The position numbers and the translations under genes are program-made. Positions 34,098 through 42,287 of a DNA stretch of 48,399 bases are shown piece after piece. The DNA comes from Candidatus Zhuqueibacterota bacterium (GTDB taxonomy: Bacteria; Zhuqueibacterota; Zhuqueibacteria; Residuimicrobiales; Residuimicrobiaceae): assembly GCA_963169875.1 (NCBI GenBank), contig CAUJEL010000004.1:1-48399 (forward strand). Direction: 5' to 3'. The notes under the pieces are model-generated. The model worked only from the letters and a program-made list of their open reading frames with translations, was not told the DNA's origin and ran no database searches. Each line of letters begins with the position of its first letter. Position 1 is the stretch's first letter.

Positions 34098-34164
34098 TGA
34101 CCTCTTATATAGGTGATATGACCACAATAATAGGTCAATATAATCATTTTATTATAGAATGCAA
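34098..34164 (-). promoter_or_regulatory. Cassette-borne promoter with a doubled operator
   Basis: On the - strand TTGCAT (34164-34159) and TATATT (34142-34137) are 16 bases apart. Directly downstream are two palindromes of the same form in + strand reading: TGACC-N8-AGGTGA (34098-34116) and TGACC-N8-AGGTCA (34119-34137). Their starts are 21 bp apart, two helical turns. The first overlaps the RBS of the HTH gene and the second overlaps the -10 box. This is a typical autoregulated toxin-antitoxin control region. Confidence 0.7.
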
Positions 34165-34173
34165 TTGATTTTT

Positions 34174-34299
34174 CCAACGAAAAGTGTCACCTGCCGGCGC
34201 CGCTCAAAAAGTTGCCATAAAATAACAAAGCCTTTCTTATTGTGCAATAAATTGGACAAATGAAAGGCGGTGCCGGTCAGGTGAACACATGGGTTGGGC
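34174..34299 (-). other. attC-like recombination site D (best match)
   Basis: On the - strand the site begins GCCCAAC (34299-34293, exact RYYYAAC). Its 3' box is GTTGGAA (GTTRRRY except the last base). The 5' arm GTGT-T-CACCTG-A-CCGGC pairs with GCCGG-CAGGTG-ACAC: two extrahelical bases, T and A, 6 bp apart on the 5' arm. Outside them CCAAC pairs with GTTGG. An unpaired spacer lies between the arms and the boxes, as in attC sites. It follows the DUF4258/YgiT-like pair by 10 bases. Confidence 0.78.
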
Positions 34300-34309
34300 G
34301 AACTGATGA

Positions 34310-34525
34310 TCACGAAAACTCAAAAACTGGAGTCTTAATAGTTCTTTGGGGCTTTGGATTTCCAAGAATAAGTTTTTGAATTTTTTCGACGGCTTTGGGA
34401 GAAAAAAATTGCTCCCCTGTCTCTTTATTAACTCTCGCTGGGACATTTTCAATGATGATAAATTTGCCATCCTTGAAAATCGAATAGGTTACTTTTTCAT
34501 CAATTAAAAGTTCTTCTCTTACCAT
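34310..34525 (-). CDS. YgiT/MqsA-like small protein, probable antitoxin
   Basis: A 71-residue protein beginning MVREELLIDEKVTYSIFKDG and carrying the phrase ENVPARVNKETGEQFFSP. This aligns with YgiT-type antitoxins, in which the same place reads VPA-x-VC-xx-CGE-x-YFSP. The zinc cysteines are replaced here (VNKETGE), so it would not bind zinc. GTAGGAGA lies 8 bases before the ATG at 34525. The gene starts inside the last codons of DUF4258 (26-base overlap), which is usual for DUF4258/YgiT pairs. Confidence 0.78.
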   Translation of the reverse strand: MVREELLIDEKVTYSIFKDGKFIIIENVPARVNKETGEQFFSPKAVEKIQKLILGNPKPQRTIKTPVFEFS

Positions 34526-34835
34526 TGTATTGTCTCCTACGTATCTTAAAATCGATCCAATCATCACAGTTTGGTTCGTACAACGTAATAATTTTTAAAA
34601 TTGGACGAGTTGGGTAACTGCAATGAATATGTAAAGGACGATTTCTTTTTGTATATCCAAATATCAGGCAACTTGGGCCGTATTTATCCTTTGGATAATC
34701 CTCTATTATTTCACCATTTAAGAAAGCTTGGCGTATTTCCTCTACCCGAATATTTTGCAGAATAGATTGGTCAGCTGCATGTTTTGAAAACTCAAAATCA
34801 TCTCTTAATACTTTATTTTGAATATCCAGGAACAT
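34500..34835 (-). CDS. DUF4258 protein, probable RelE-superfamily toxin
   Basis: A 111-residue protein. It matches DUF4258: FSKHAADQSILQNIRVEEIR near the start, then GEIIEDYPKDKYGPSCLIFG, RPLHIHCSYP and KIITLYEPN. DUF4258 proteins are related to RelE-type mRNA interferases and pair with YgiT-like antitoxins. Here the toxin gene precedes the antitoxin gene, the order seen in mqsRA-like modules. There is no strong RBS. It forms a two-gene cassette with the next gene and the attC-like site D. Confidence 0.8.
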   Translation of the reverse strand: MFLDIQNKVLRDDFEFSKHAADQSILQNIRVEEIRQAFLNGEIIEDYPKDKYGPSCLIFGYTKRNRPLHIHCSYPTRPILKIITLYEPNCDDWIDFKIRRRQYNGKRRTFN

Positions 34836-34903
34836 GTATTAATCCATTTTATTACGCTATTCAAAAATAGTTCGAAGTTTATTAATTTGCAAGTACTTCT
34901 ACC

Positions 34904-35013
34904 GCCCAACATTATATCCCGGATTCTGTGTTATCAAGTGTAACCGGTAACCCGAAGGGTGGTAGAATTCCGGATAGGTTTGCCCGTTAACACCGAATCC
35001 GAGTATATTAACC
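34904..35013 (-). other. Candidate attC-like site F (weak)
   Basis: On the - strand an exact GTTGGGC box (34910-34904, GTTRRRY) sits just before the DUF4258 cassette. A 13-base arm ggattctgtgtta (34921-34933) is matched in inverted form at 34988-35000 (taacaccgaatcc) with one mismatch. The opposite box is not clear and the two-extra-base pattern is missing. The rest of 34836-35261 is non-coding, with a smaller palindrome caatagccg/cgcctattg near 35116-35159. Confidence 0.4.
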
Positions 35014-35261
35014 AGCACAACACCTGTTATTTTCTTAAGCGGTGTATTTAATTTATTGATTTTATGTTACTCAATATGTTGTCCTCCACCAATACGGTGC
35101 GATTTGACCGTTTATTGCAATAGGCGGCGATACAACCCCTCCCAGGGAAACGGCTATTGGTTTTAATGATTTTACAAAGATATTCTATTAAACGCATGCA
35201 AAATGCAGAAATAATTTACACTTTTTCTATTGGAAAAATAAGAGATGTAAAACGATGTTTA

Positions 35262-35789
35262 TCACTCACGGGGTAGAATACCATAATTATTGTGCAGGCC
35301 GCTGAGGTGGTGAAGTATATGTCCGGCCATGAGGAAAGCCAGGGCACGCGCCGACACGGTCTTGCCGCTGGCTGTGCCCCTGCGTTCCCAGTTTTGCCCG
35401 TCAAAAGTACGCAGCAGCATCAGATTCACCCGACGCACCGCGACGAGTTCTGCGCACAGCTCTGCCAACTCGCGATTTGCGTAATTCGAATGGTCAACAT
35501 AGCCATTTTCGTCAAAAGAGGGCAGGGGTGCGGTTTCGCCGCGGCTGATGCAGAGCGCTCTGTAGCCAAACACCCACTCCCCATCGATCATATGGCCGAA
35601 TACCTCGCGGATGCTCCATTTGCCTTCAGCGTATCGATACTTTTCGCGCTCAGCGGAAACCGCTGCGGCGTACTTTTGGATGGTTTCAATCTGTTTCTCC
35701 AGAATCGATAAAATATCGGTTCCGGGGACCAGTGAGACGTATTTTTCATAGTAAGGGGCATATTCATCAGCGGCGGGTCGATGTGTCAT
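35262..35789 (-). CDS. DinB-family metalloprotein
   Basis: A 175-residue four-helix-bundle protein of the DinB/YfiT type. The metal-binding histidines can be seen in REVFGHMIDGEWVFGYRALC and in MAGHILHHLSGLHNNYG. Members are thiol-dependent S-transferases or hydrolases; the substrate here is unknown. I start at ATG 35789, which has AAGGAG 10 bases upstream; an upstream start would place the RBS within the gene. It is the first gene of the - strand accessory block. The gap 35814-36012 beyond it shows nothing recognisable. Confidence 0.85.
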   Translation of the reverse strand: MTHRPAADEYAPYYEKYVSLVPGTDILSILEKQIETIQKYAAAVSAEREKYRYAEGKWSIREVFGHMIDGEWVFGYRALCISRGETAPLPSFDENGYVDHSNYANRELAELCAELVAVRRVNLMLLRTFDGQNWERRGTASGKTVSARALAFLMAGHILHHLSGLHNNYGILPRE

Positions 35790-36012
35790 GGGGTGTTTTC
35801 TCCTTATGATCATTGGTTGAGCCTAATGAAGCCAATGATTCTCTGCCTTCGACAGGCTCAGACCGCAAGCGGCATCGCCTGCTGTTTGCAGCGACGCGGA
35901 GCATCACGGCCGGGTTTGCCACAGACATCACCGCAAGTCGACGAGTCTGGTCTACCTACGTCAATGTCATTTCAACAAATATTTTACCTTACTGCAGGAC
36001 AATACCCCACGA

Positions 36013-36267
36013 CTATGCAGTCAGCAGAACGCTGAGCTCATCCATCACGCGTTGTTCATCGCCGCCCTCCACAGCGACAAGCACCTCGTCTCCGCATTTC
36101 AATCGCATCATTTGTAACAGCCCCGGGCTGTTGACATAAACGCTCAGACCATCCTGGCGGGTGAATTGAACCATGGCGCCATGTTGTCTCGCGATATTGG
36201 AAATCTGGAGTGCCGCCTGACTCGTAATGCCTCCGGGTGTGGATATCTGTATGCTGCTTTTTAACAT
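36013..36267 (-). CDS. HPr-like protein lacking the phosphorylatable histidine
   Basis: An 84-residue protein with the fold pattern of HPr, the phosphocarrier of the sugar phosphotransferase system. Normal HPr carries GLHARPA with His15. Here the matching place reads TPGGITSQAALQ, so His15, Arg17 and Pro18 are all replaced. The Ser46 region seems kept (VYVNSPGLLQMMRLKCGDEV), as does the end VAVEGGDEQRVMDEL. It cannot take phosphate from enzyme I. A regulatory role like Crh (Gln at 15, Ser46 kept) is possible but inferred. Start ATG 36267 has GAGGAG upstream. It lies 51 bases after the SelB gene on the same strand. Confidence 0.8.
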   Translation of the reverse strand: MLKSSIQISTPGGITSQAALQISNIARQHGAMVQFTRQDGLSVYVNSPGLLQMMRLKCGDEVLVAVEGGDEQRVMDELSVLLTA

Positions 36268-36318
36268 GACTTCCCAGCTCCTCACATGATTTCAATGCAA
36301 GACCCTGCCAAAGCAATG

Positions 36319-39300
36319 CTATGGCTCATCCACGACGATCCTGCGCACATCCCCCAGCCGCTCGGTGCGGCCTCTGTGATCGAAATAGCCCAGCATCGGC
36401 ACCGCATACTTGCGCGAGGTGCCCAATAACTCGCGGAATTCGCCAACGGTTATCTCCTCTTTACTCCGTCCGAACGCCACCAGTTTTTCTTCCGCTTCAT
36501 CGAGAACACTCTGCAGAAAGAAAAAATCTCCCTCGAGGCGCACCACCCGCCCCATGCCCTGCAGCGCGCCGAGGATACGGCGCACGTCCGCAACCGGAAT
36601 CGCCAGGGCTTTCGCCAGCTCGGCCTCTTCCGGTGGCGAAAAAGGCGATGCCCCCAGCTGCGCCACAATCTGCCCGGCTCGTTTTTCATCGGCGGGACTC
36701 ATGCGAATCTCGTGCTGCGCCAGCTTGACCCACTGTGGCTGCTCAACAACCTCTCCTCGGTTCACCAGGTCCGCCAGGGCCATTTCAAACAGTTTGGGTG
36801 TTACGCCCTGGCCCATGGCGGCGCGCAGTTCGGCCTTGCCCATGCCGGGCCGCAGCGGTTCGCGCTCATGAAATGCCTCTAATGCCGTCCTGATCAGCAT
36901 CTGCAAGCGCTCATAGCCTTGCAGATGTAAAAAAGCCCGGCGGCCAGCCAGGGTCAATGCCATCACCTGATTCTTTTCCAGGCACTGCTCCAGGACGGTG
37001 TGTACTATTTCCGGTGCCAGTCCGCTGATCGCCTGTAATTCGGATTCGTTCAACGGACTGAAAGGCCGGCTGAGCAGGGTGGAGGTGATGATCTCCAAAG
37101 GATCGGGATTTTCCAGGCTGCGCAAGCGGGTGAGGACCCCGGCATCGAAGCGCCGGTGCGGCTGCGGCGACGTATCGAGCACGATGCCGCCGCCGATGCT
37201 GTAGGCGGGCGAATAGTGGCGGATGACAAAGGGATCGCGGCGCATGGCCACGGCGGGCTCTTCCAGCAGCAGTTGCACCAGTGCGGTCTGACCGGGCTGC
37301 AAACGCTCGCTTTCCAGCAGTTTGACGCGCGCCAGGATCTCACGCGTGCCGAGATGCAGCCGTACCCGGCTGCGGTTGAGGAGTTCCTTGCGCGCGTTTT
37401 TGAGCAGATGCAGCCGCCCGTCCATCAGGGTCGTGGCTGTGAACTGTCCCGGCGTGGCGAGCACATCACCGCGCTGGATTTCTTCCTTGCTGATGTTCTG
37501 CAGATTGATGGCGGCGCGATTGCCGATGGTGATCTCGTTCACTGTATCGCCGTGCTGCTGCAATCCGCGCACCTTGACCAGCCGTCCCTCGGGGAGCAGT
37601 TCGAGCATTTCGCCGATACGGGCCCGGCCCGAGAGCACAGATCCGGTTGCCACCGTGCCAAATCCCTTGATGACAAAAGAGCGGTCCACGGGCAGCCAGA
37701 AGACGCCGCGATCCGGCCTCGCTTCAGTCGTGCCGGCCAGCTGCAGCAGGGCCGCGCGCAGCTGGTCGATGCCTGCGCCAGTGGTGGAAGAAACTGGATA
37801 GACCGGCGCTTTTTCCAGGAATGTGCCGCGTACGCTCTCCCGCACGTCCTGCTGCACCAGATCGAGCAGATCCGCATCGACCAGATCGATCTTGGTGAGA
37901 ACAATGATGCCGCGTTTGAGTTGCAGCAGGGAGAGAATATCGAGGTGCTCGCGCGTCTGCGGCATGACCCCGTCGTCCGCGGCGATGACCAGCATGGCCA
38001 GATCGACCGTGCTGATGCCGGCGACCATGTTTTTGATAAAGCGCTCGTGCCCCGGCACATCGATGAATGCGATCTCTTTGCTGAGAAATGCAAAGCCCAA
38101 ATCGATGGTCATACCCCGCTCCTGCTCTTCGATGAGCCGGTCAGGGTCTGTGCCGGTCAGGGCTTTCACCAGGGAGGATTTGCCGTGATCGATATGGCCC
38201 GCGGTGCCAATGATGATGGACATAGGCGCGCTGGATTCCTCATCCAAACCGAGACAGTCAACCAGTTCGGTATAGACCCCCGCAGTCCATCCCAGGAGCG
38301 CCGCGTTCTCCACGCCGTCAGGATGGATATGCGAACGATCCTGGGCATTGTACCAGGCCCAGGTCTCGCCGGTCTTTTCATAGACTTCCTGTACCATGCT
38401 CAGCCAGTTGGTGCCGATATCGGCGGCATCTTCCATGAGTTCGTAATCGCATAAACCCTTGATAGTGGTGTACACATAGGGCGCCTGAATCAGCGGATAA
38501 TTCCAGATCGATCCGTTGTGATCATATTTCTTATCCGTGAGCGTGCAGCCGCCCGGCGCTATGAAAGCCTTGAGGTGCTCATGCATGGACCTGGCGCGAC
38601 TCTCATCTACCATCTCCACGAAGAGCGGCATGAAACTGGCCAGCGTATGAACTTTGAATAAGGTTTTGTTTATAAAATCATTATCAAGGTAGCGACGGCT
38701 TTCCTGATCCCAACAAAGCTCCATGAGTTTTTTAAGATGTGTGGATTTTTGCAGCAGCTGTTCGTCACCATGGCCGTCGGCTTCAACCTGCAGGTCATAA
38801 ATCATTTTGGCATTGCGGCTGATCAGGGCGTTGAGATCGACGGCGTTGATATTTCTCGGATCCGTGAATCGCGGCGAATCCAGCCATCCCGATTCAGCCT
38901 GCGCCATTTTCTCCGCGGGCCATGTGCCCCCCTCCTTGACGGGATGGTAACGGTACAATCCCGTGGGCGTGGTGTGCGGTTTGCTGGTCCAGAAGCGGAA
39001 TTCATGCACCACTTCGGGCAAAACGCGGCGCAGCCACTCCTTATCGCCGGTGGCGCGATAGACATCGCGCACCATCCACGGCAGAAACGGCGGCTGCGAA
39101 TGGTTCAGCATACTGCGATGGTTGGAAGCGGGGACGTAACCCAACTTGCGCAAGAGGAAGATCAGATTTTCGACATTATGCCGCGCCGAATCGATCATTC
39201 TCATGCGCAGCAAGCCCAGGTTGATGAAATAGGTATCCCAGTAATAGAGCGCTTCGGGTTTGCCTTTTCCGGGGATGATATACGGATTCGGCACGCCCAG

Positions 39301-39393
39301 CAGATGCTCGGTGTCCTGAAGAGTTTCACGCATGCATTCTTCGCGGATGCGTTTTTTTAATTCTGGGATCAAGGAATGAAAATTTTGGCTCAT
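36319..39393 (-). CDS. selB: Trehalase-like glycosidase domain joined in frame to SelB
   Basis: One open frame of 1024 residues from ATG 39393 (GAGG 6 bases upstream). Residues 1-390 resemble the (alpha/alpha)6 glycosidases of the trehalase (GH37) group: [53 protein letters not shown]. From residue 391 the sequence is a full Sel[20 protein letters not shown] (G1), [11 protein letters not shown] (G3), LTKIDL (G4), three beta-barrel domains and the C-terminal winged helices that bind the SECIS hairpin. The SelB part alone is 634 residues, the normal length, and starts with its own ATG (38223) with GAGGAA 12 bases upstream. So this may be a true fusion or two genes where the first lacks a stop. 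SelB implies selenoprotein synthesis in this organism. Confidence 0.88.
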   Translation of the reverse strand: MSQNFHSLIPELKKRIREECMRETLQDTEHLLGVPNPYIIPGKGKPEALYYWDTYFINLGLLRMRMIDSARHNVENLIFLLRKLGYVPASNHRSMLNHSQPPFLPWMVRDVYRATGDKEWLRRVLPEVVHEFRFWTSKPHTTPTGLYRYHPVKEGGTWPAEKMAQAESGWLDSPRFTDPRNINAVDLNALISRNAKMIYDLQVEADGHGDEQLLQKSTHLKKLMELCWDQESRRYLDNDFINKTLFKVHTLASFMPLFVEMVDESRARSMHEHLKAFIAPGGCTLTDKKYDHNGSIWNYPLIQAPYVYTTIKGLCDYELMEDAADIGTNWLSMVQEVYEKTGETWAWYNAQDRSHIHPDGVENAALLGWTAGVYTELVDCLGLDEESSAPMSIIIGTAGHIDHGKSSLVKALTGTDPDRLIEEQERGMTIDLGFAFLSKEIAFIDVPGHERFIKNMVAGISTVDLAMLVIAADDGVMPQTREHLDILSLLQLKRGIIVLTKIDLVDADLLDLVQQDVRESVRGTFLEKAPVYPVSSTTGAGIDQLRAALLQLAGTTEARPDRGVFWLPVDRSFVIKGFGTVATGSVLSGRARIGEMLELLPEGRLVKVRGLQQHGDTVNEITIGNRAAINLQNISKEEIQRGDVLATPGQFTATTLMDGRLHLLKNARKELLNRSRVRLHLGTREILARVKLLESERLQPGQTALVQLLLEEPAVAMRRDPFVIRHYSPAYSIGGGIVLDTSPQPHRRFDAGVLTRLRSLENPDPLEIITSTLLSRPFSPLNESELQAISGLAPEIVHTVLEQCLEKNQVMALTLAGRRAFLHLQGYERLQMLIRTALEAFHEREPLRPGMGKAELRAAMGQGVTPKLFEMALADLVNRGEVVEQPQWVKLAQHEIRMSPADEKRAGQIVAQLGASPFSPPEEAELAKALAIPVADVRRILGALQGMGRVVRLEGDFFFLQSVLDEAEEKLVAFGRSKEEITVGEFRELLGTSRKYAVPMLGYFDHRGRTERLGDVRRIVVDEP

Positions 39394-39702
39394 TCTCAAC
39401 CTCGCTTTGTTAATGAAGCTTGCGGTTTATTATGCCGATTTACATCGCCATGCAATATAGGGATGCCTGAACGGTATGGATACAGGCATGTAAGCCCGTA
39501 CGCATCGCCTGGGGATTGTGATTGATGGTTAAATGGGAGGTTTGTTTTTATTTGCTTCATTTCGCTATTGAGGGATCAGCTTAAAGCCCGAACACAGCTG
39601 CTTCTGTTTACAAAGTAACGCGCCCTGGTGTAAAATGCAAGATTATTTTTAATCCTTTTAACGATAATAAAAATAAAATGCTGACTCCGCTTCATCTCTG
39701 CC
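39394..39702. other. Non-coding gap
   Basis: About 310 bases, AT-rich at both ends. No gene, terminator hairpin with T-run or clear promoter is seen. Confidence 0.4.
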
Positions 39703-40572
39703 TCATCTGGATAAATAACTCAGCAGCGGCCGCAGCAAGACCAGGCGAAGGCGCGCTTGATGGTACCGGGCCGGGTCCAACTGCCGCAACAGAGTCATGT
39801 AACTGCGAATATAAGCGCGCAGTTCACCGCTGGAGGGCGGACGGATTTCCAGGGTGATCGGACCGGAATAACCGCTCTTCTGCATGGCCTGTAACAGCTG
39901 GCCAAGAGGCAGATCTCCGCCGGCGCCAAACGGCAGGTGCGCATCCTCATCACCTCGGCAGTCCGAAAGGTGCGCGCAGCGGATGATATCGCGAAACGCG
40001 TGGAACTGTTCGACAGGATCATATCCGCTTACCTGAAAGTGAGCGGCGTCATAACACATGCCCGCACAACGGTCGCCCAGAGACGCCTTGGCGCGTTCAT
40101 AAAATGCGCGAAATTCCTGGGGCGAATAGTTCGCGATGTTCTCAAAGAAAACCGGGATTTGCAGGCGTGACAACGCAGCGAAGAGCATTTCTTCGCTGCT
40201 GTCAATTGGTTTGCTGGCGAATTTTGCTTCCGAAGGATGAGAGATGATGTGCTGCAACCCCATGTCACGGTGATGCCGGTTGAGGATGGCGATGGTCTCA
40301 TCGATTTGCGCCTGATAGGCAATGCAGGAAAAATCCCAGCCGTCGTCATCCACAATGGGCAGATGAAAGGCGGTGTGCATGCCTTTGAGTTGAGGAAGGA
40401 CGGCCGGCAATTCCGCAAATACTCTGCGGTTGAGTTCAATGAAATTAACGCCGAGTTTCTTCATGGCAGAGGTGATGTCTGCCGGATGCCAATTTTCGTA
40501 TCGTTCTACCGTGAAACCGATAAGCACATGTCTACCCGCTTGAAAAGAGATGCCTTTACTGATCAAAACCAC
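39703..40572 (-). CDS. Sugar phosphate isomerase/epimerase-like TIM-barrel protein
   Basis: A 289-residue protein of the xylose-isomerase-like / AP-endonuclease-2 superfamily. Metal-site phrases are visible: HIISHPSEAKF, PVFFENIANY, MCYDAAHFQVSG, IRCAHLSDCRGDEDAHLPFG and the last-strand Glu in ITLEIRPPSS. Such enzymes isomerise or epimerise sugars, or cut abasic DNA; the wording is closer to the sugar group. The start is GTG 40572, 12 bases after the DUF2752 gene, whose last codons hold an AAGGA, so the pair is probably coupled. Confidence 0.82.
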   Translation of the reverse strand: MVLISKGISFQAGRHVLIGFTVERYENWHPADITSAMKKLGVNFIELNRRVFAELPAVLPQLKGMHTAFHLPIVDDDGWDFSCIAYQAQIDETIAILNRHHRDMGLQHIISHPSEAKFASKPIDSSEEMLFAALSRLQIPVFFENIANYSPQEFRAFYERAKASLGDRCAGMCYDAAHFQVSGYDPVEQFHAFRDIIRCAHLSDCRGDEDAHLPFGAGGDLPLGQLLQAMQKSGYSGPITLEIRPPSSGELRAYIRSYMTLLRQLDPARYHQARLRLVLLRPLLSYLSR

Positions 40573-40584
40573 ACAATTCGCGCG

Positions 40585-41046
40585 TTAATTCCTTGAAAAA
40601 AGATTAAAACGCTGCAGGATCAGAAATATCCAGTTCAGAGGCAGGGCTGCAAGGATCAGGACGCGCACCCATTTTGCCTCCCGTTCGCTCAGTTCGATGT
40701 ACCACTTTTTTTTCATCACAAGACCGCTCAGCGTATTGATCCCTGTAACGATCATCGCGAGATAGACAAATGTAAAAAAGGGATTTGCCCACAATGCGCC
40801 CAGCAGATGCCCGCGACTCAGCTCCAATCCGGCATGGGTGGCGCCGCAGACAGGACAGGGAATGCCTGTCCACAGCCGAAAAAAGCAAACCGGCAGCTGC
40901 TGCAAAACACCGGAAAAGAAAAGGGATGCAGCGATTCCGGCTGCTCCGATCACCAATATGAACAGCCCGGCTTGTAAATGTAAAAAATTTGTGGAACGAA
41001 ATTTTATTTGCATGCGTATTAAAAATTGTAGGCATTCATGATTCAA
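40585..41046 (-). CDS. DUF2752 membrane protein
   Basis: About 153 residues with three or four membrane segments (LHLQAGLFILVIGAAGIAAS; FTFVYLAMIVTGINTLSG; VRVLILAALPLNWIFLIL). The DUF2752 signature is PCPVCGATHAGLELSRGH with the CxxCGxTH motif, followed by ALWANP. The function is unknown. The start is uncertain: TTG 41046 has a GGGATGGA-like RBS, and an internal ATG at 41013 lacks one. Confidence 0.8.
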   Translation of the reverse strand: MNHECLQFLIRMQIKFRSTNFLHLQAGLFILVIGAAGIAASLFFSGVLQQLPVCFFRLWTGIPCPVCGATHAGLELSRGHLLGALWANPFFTFVYLAMIVTGINTLSGLVMKKKWYIELSEREAKWVRVLILAALPLNWIFLILQRFNLFSRN

Positions 41047-41147
41047 TCATCCATCCCATTGTGGCAAATCCCCACCGCTCTGACTAGAGGAAAATAAGCT
41101 TCAGTGCGGTGAAAAGCAAGCATTATTATCTTATGCATGGAGGCACC

Positions 41148-42197
41148 ATGTCACTTGTTCATAAGCATTTTTCATGCTACTTCATGATCCTTTTGCTGGT
41201 AATCCCCATGGTCATGATGGCCCGTGATTCATCGGAGAAGATCAACGGCGGACGCCCCTGGCTGGGCGTCTACCTGGGCGATTTCGAATCGGATAACGCT
41301 AAAGCAGCTCACCGCTATGGCGCCTTGGTGCAGGAGGTTATCAAGGACAGTCCCGCCGAAAAGGCCGGCATCAAGGAGGAGGATGTCATCCTCAAAATGC
41401 AGGATCAGATGGTTCGCGATGCAGATGATGTGATCCGCGATCTGGCAAAAATGAAGCCCGGAGATGAAGTTACTTTTCAGGTGCTGCGCGATGGCGTGGA
41501 AAAATCGCTCAAAGCCAGACTGGGATTGCACCAGGAAGACAAGCCAGCCGCAGCAAGGGAGCGCCGTAGCAGGAACGAAAAAACGCTGAAAGTGAAGCTG
41601 CCGGAAAAATTCATCTTCTCATCGGGCACCAGCCGGCTTGGGGTTCGGATCCAGGAGATGGATGACGACTTGGCCGGCTATTTTAATCTCAAAGCGGGTG
41701 AGGGCGTGCTGATCACGGAGGTGGAGGAGGATAGCCCGGCGGAGAAAGCCGGTTTTAAAGCGGGCGATGTGATCACCCGGGTCAGCGGTAAAAAGACCGG
41801 CACACCGGACGAGCTGCGCGAACAGATTCGCGATGTTGAAAAAGGCAAAACCGCTGCGATCACATACCTGCGCAAAGGCGCTGCCAATACGGTGAACGTG
41901 GAACTGGATGAGTCGGATACCTATTTTCTGCCAATGGGGCCGCTGGAAAATCTCCCCCGCATTTATGATGATGCCATCCGCTCACATATGGACAAAATGC
42001 GGGAGGAAATGGAAAAATCCAGGGATAAAGACCAGCGCTATTACTGGGATGATCAATCCCGCCAGCGGTCGAAAGATTCCCTGCGCGAATCTCTGAAGGA
42101 TGAGATGCGGGACTTGAAAAATGAGCTGGATCATCTCAAGGAAGAGATGGGCAAACTCAAGCAGGAACTGCGGCAGGAATTTGAGAAAAGCCATTGA
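41148..42197 (+). CDS. Exported protein with two PDZ domains and a C-terminal coiled coil
   Basis: A 349-residue protein. ATG 41148 follows GGAGG and gives a signal peptide (HFSCYFMILLLVIPMVMMA). Two PDZ domains are clear. The first starts GGRPWLGVYLGDF and has the DSPAEKAGIKEEDVILKMQ loop; the second has GEGVLITEVEEDSPAEKAGF, then KAGDVITRVSGKK. There is no trypsin-like protease domain, so it is not a DegP/HtrA but a stand-alone PDZ protein. The last 70 residues are charged and heptad-like (DEMRDLKNELDHLKEEMGKL), a coiled coil for oligomers. It probably acts as a periplasmic scaffold. Confidence 0.85.
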   Translation: MSLVHKHFSCYFMILLLVIPMVMMARDSSEKINGGRPWLGVYLGDFESDNAKAAHRYGALVQEVIKDSPAEKAGIKEEDVILKMQDQMVRDADDVIRDLAKMKPGDEVTFQVLRDGVEKSLKARLGLHQEDKPAAARERRSRNEKTLKVKLPEKFIFSSGTSRLGVRIQEMDDDLAGYFNLKAGEGVLITEVEEDSPAEKAGFKAGDVITRVSGKKTGTPDELREQIRDVEKGKTAAITYLRKGAANTVNVELDESDTYFLPMGPLENLPRIYDDAIRSHMDKMREEMEKSRDKDQRYYWDDQSRQRSKDSLRESLKDEMRDLKNELDHLKEEMGKLKQELRQEFEKSH

Positions 42198-42225
42198 GTC
42201 ATGGGCAATGGGGACCGTCCCTTTG

Positions 42226-42264
42226 AAAAAAAAGGCTCTCTGCGACAAGCAGAGAGCCTTTTTT
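42226..42264. terminator. Bidirectional terminator
   Basis: ggctctctg (42234-42242) pairs with cagagagcc (42250-42258). An A-run precedes it and a T-run follows it, so it serves both the + strand PDZ gene and the - strand serC. Confidence 0.93.
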
Positions 42265-42287
42265 GTTAAGAGGATCGTGTATGAATA

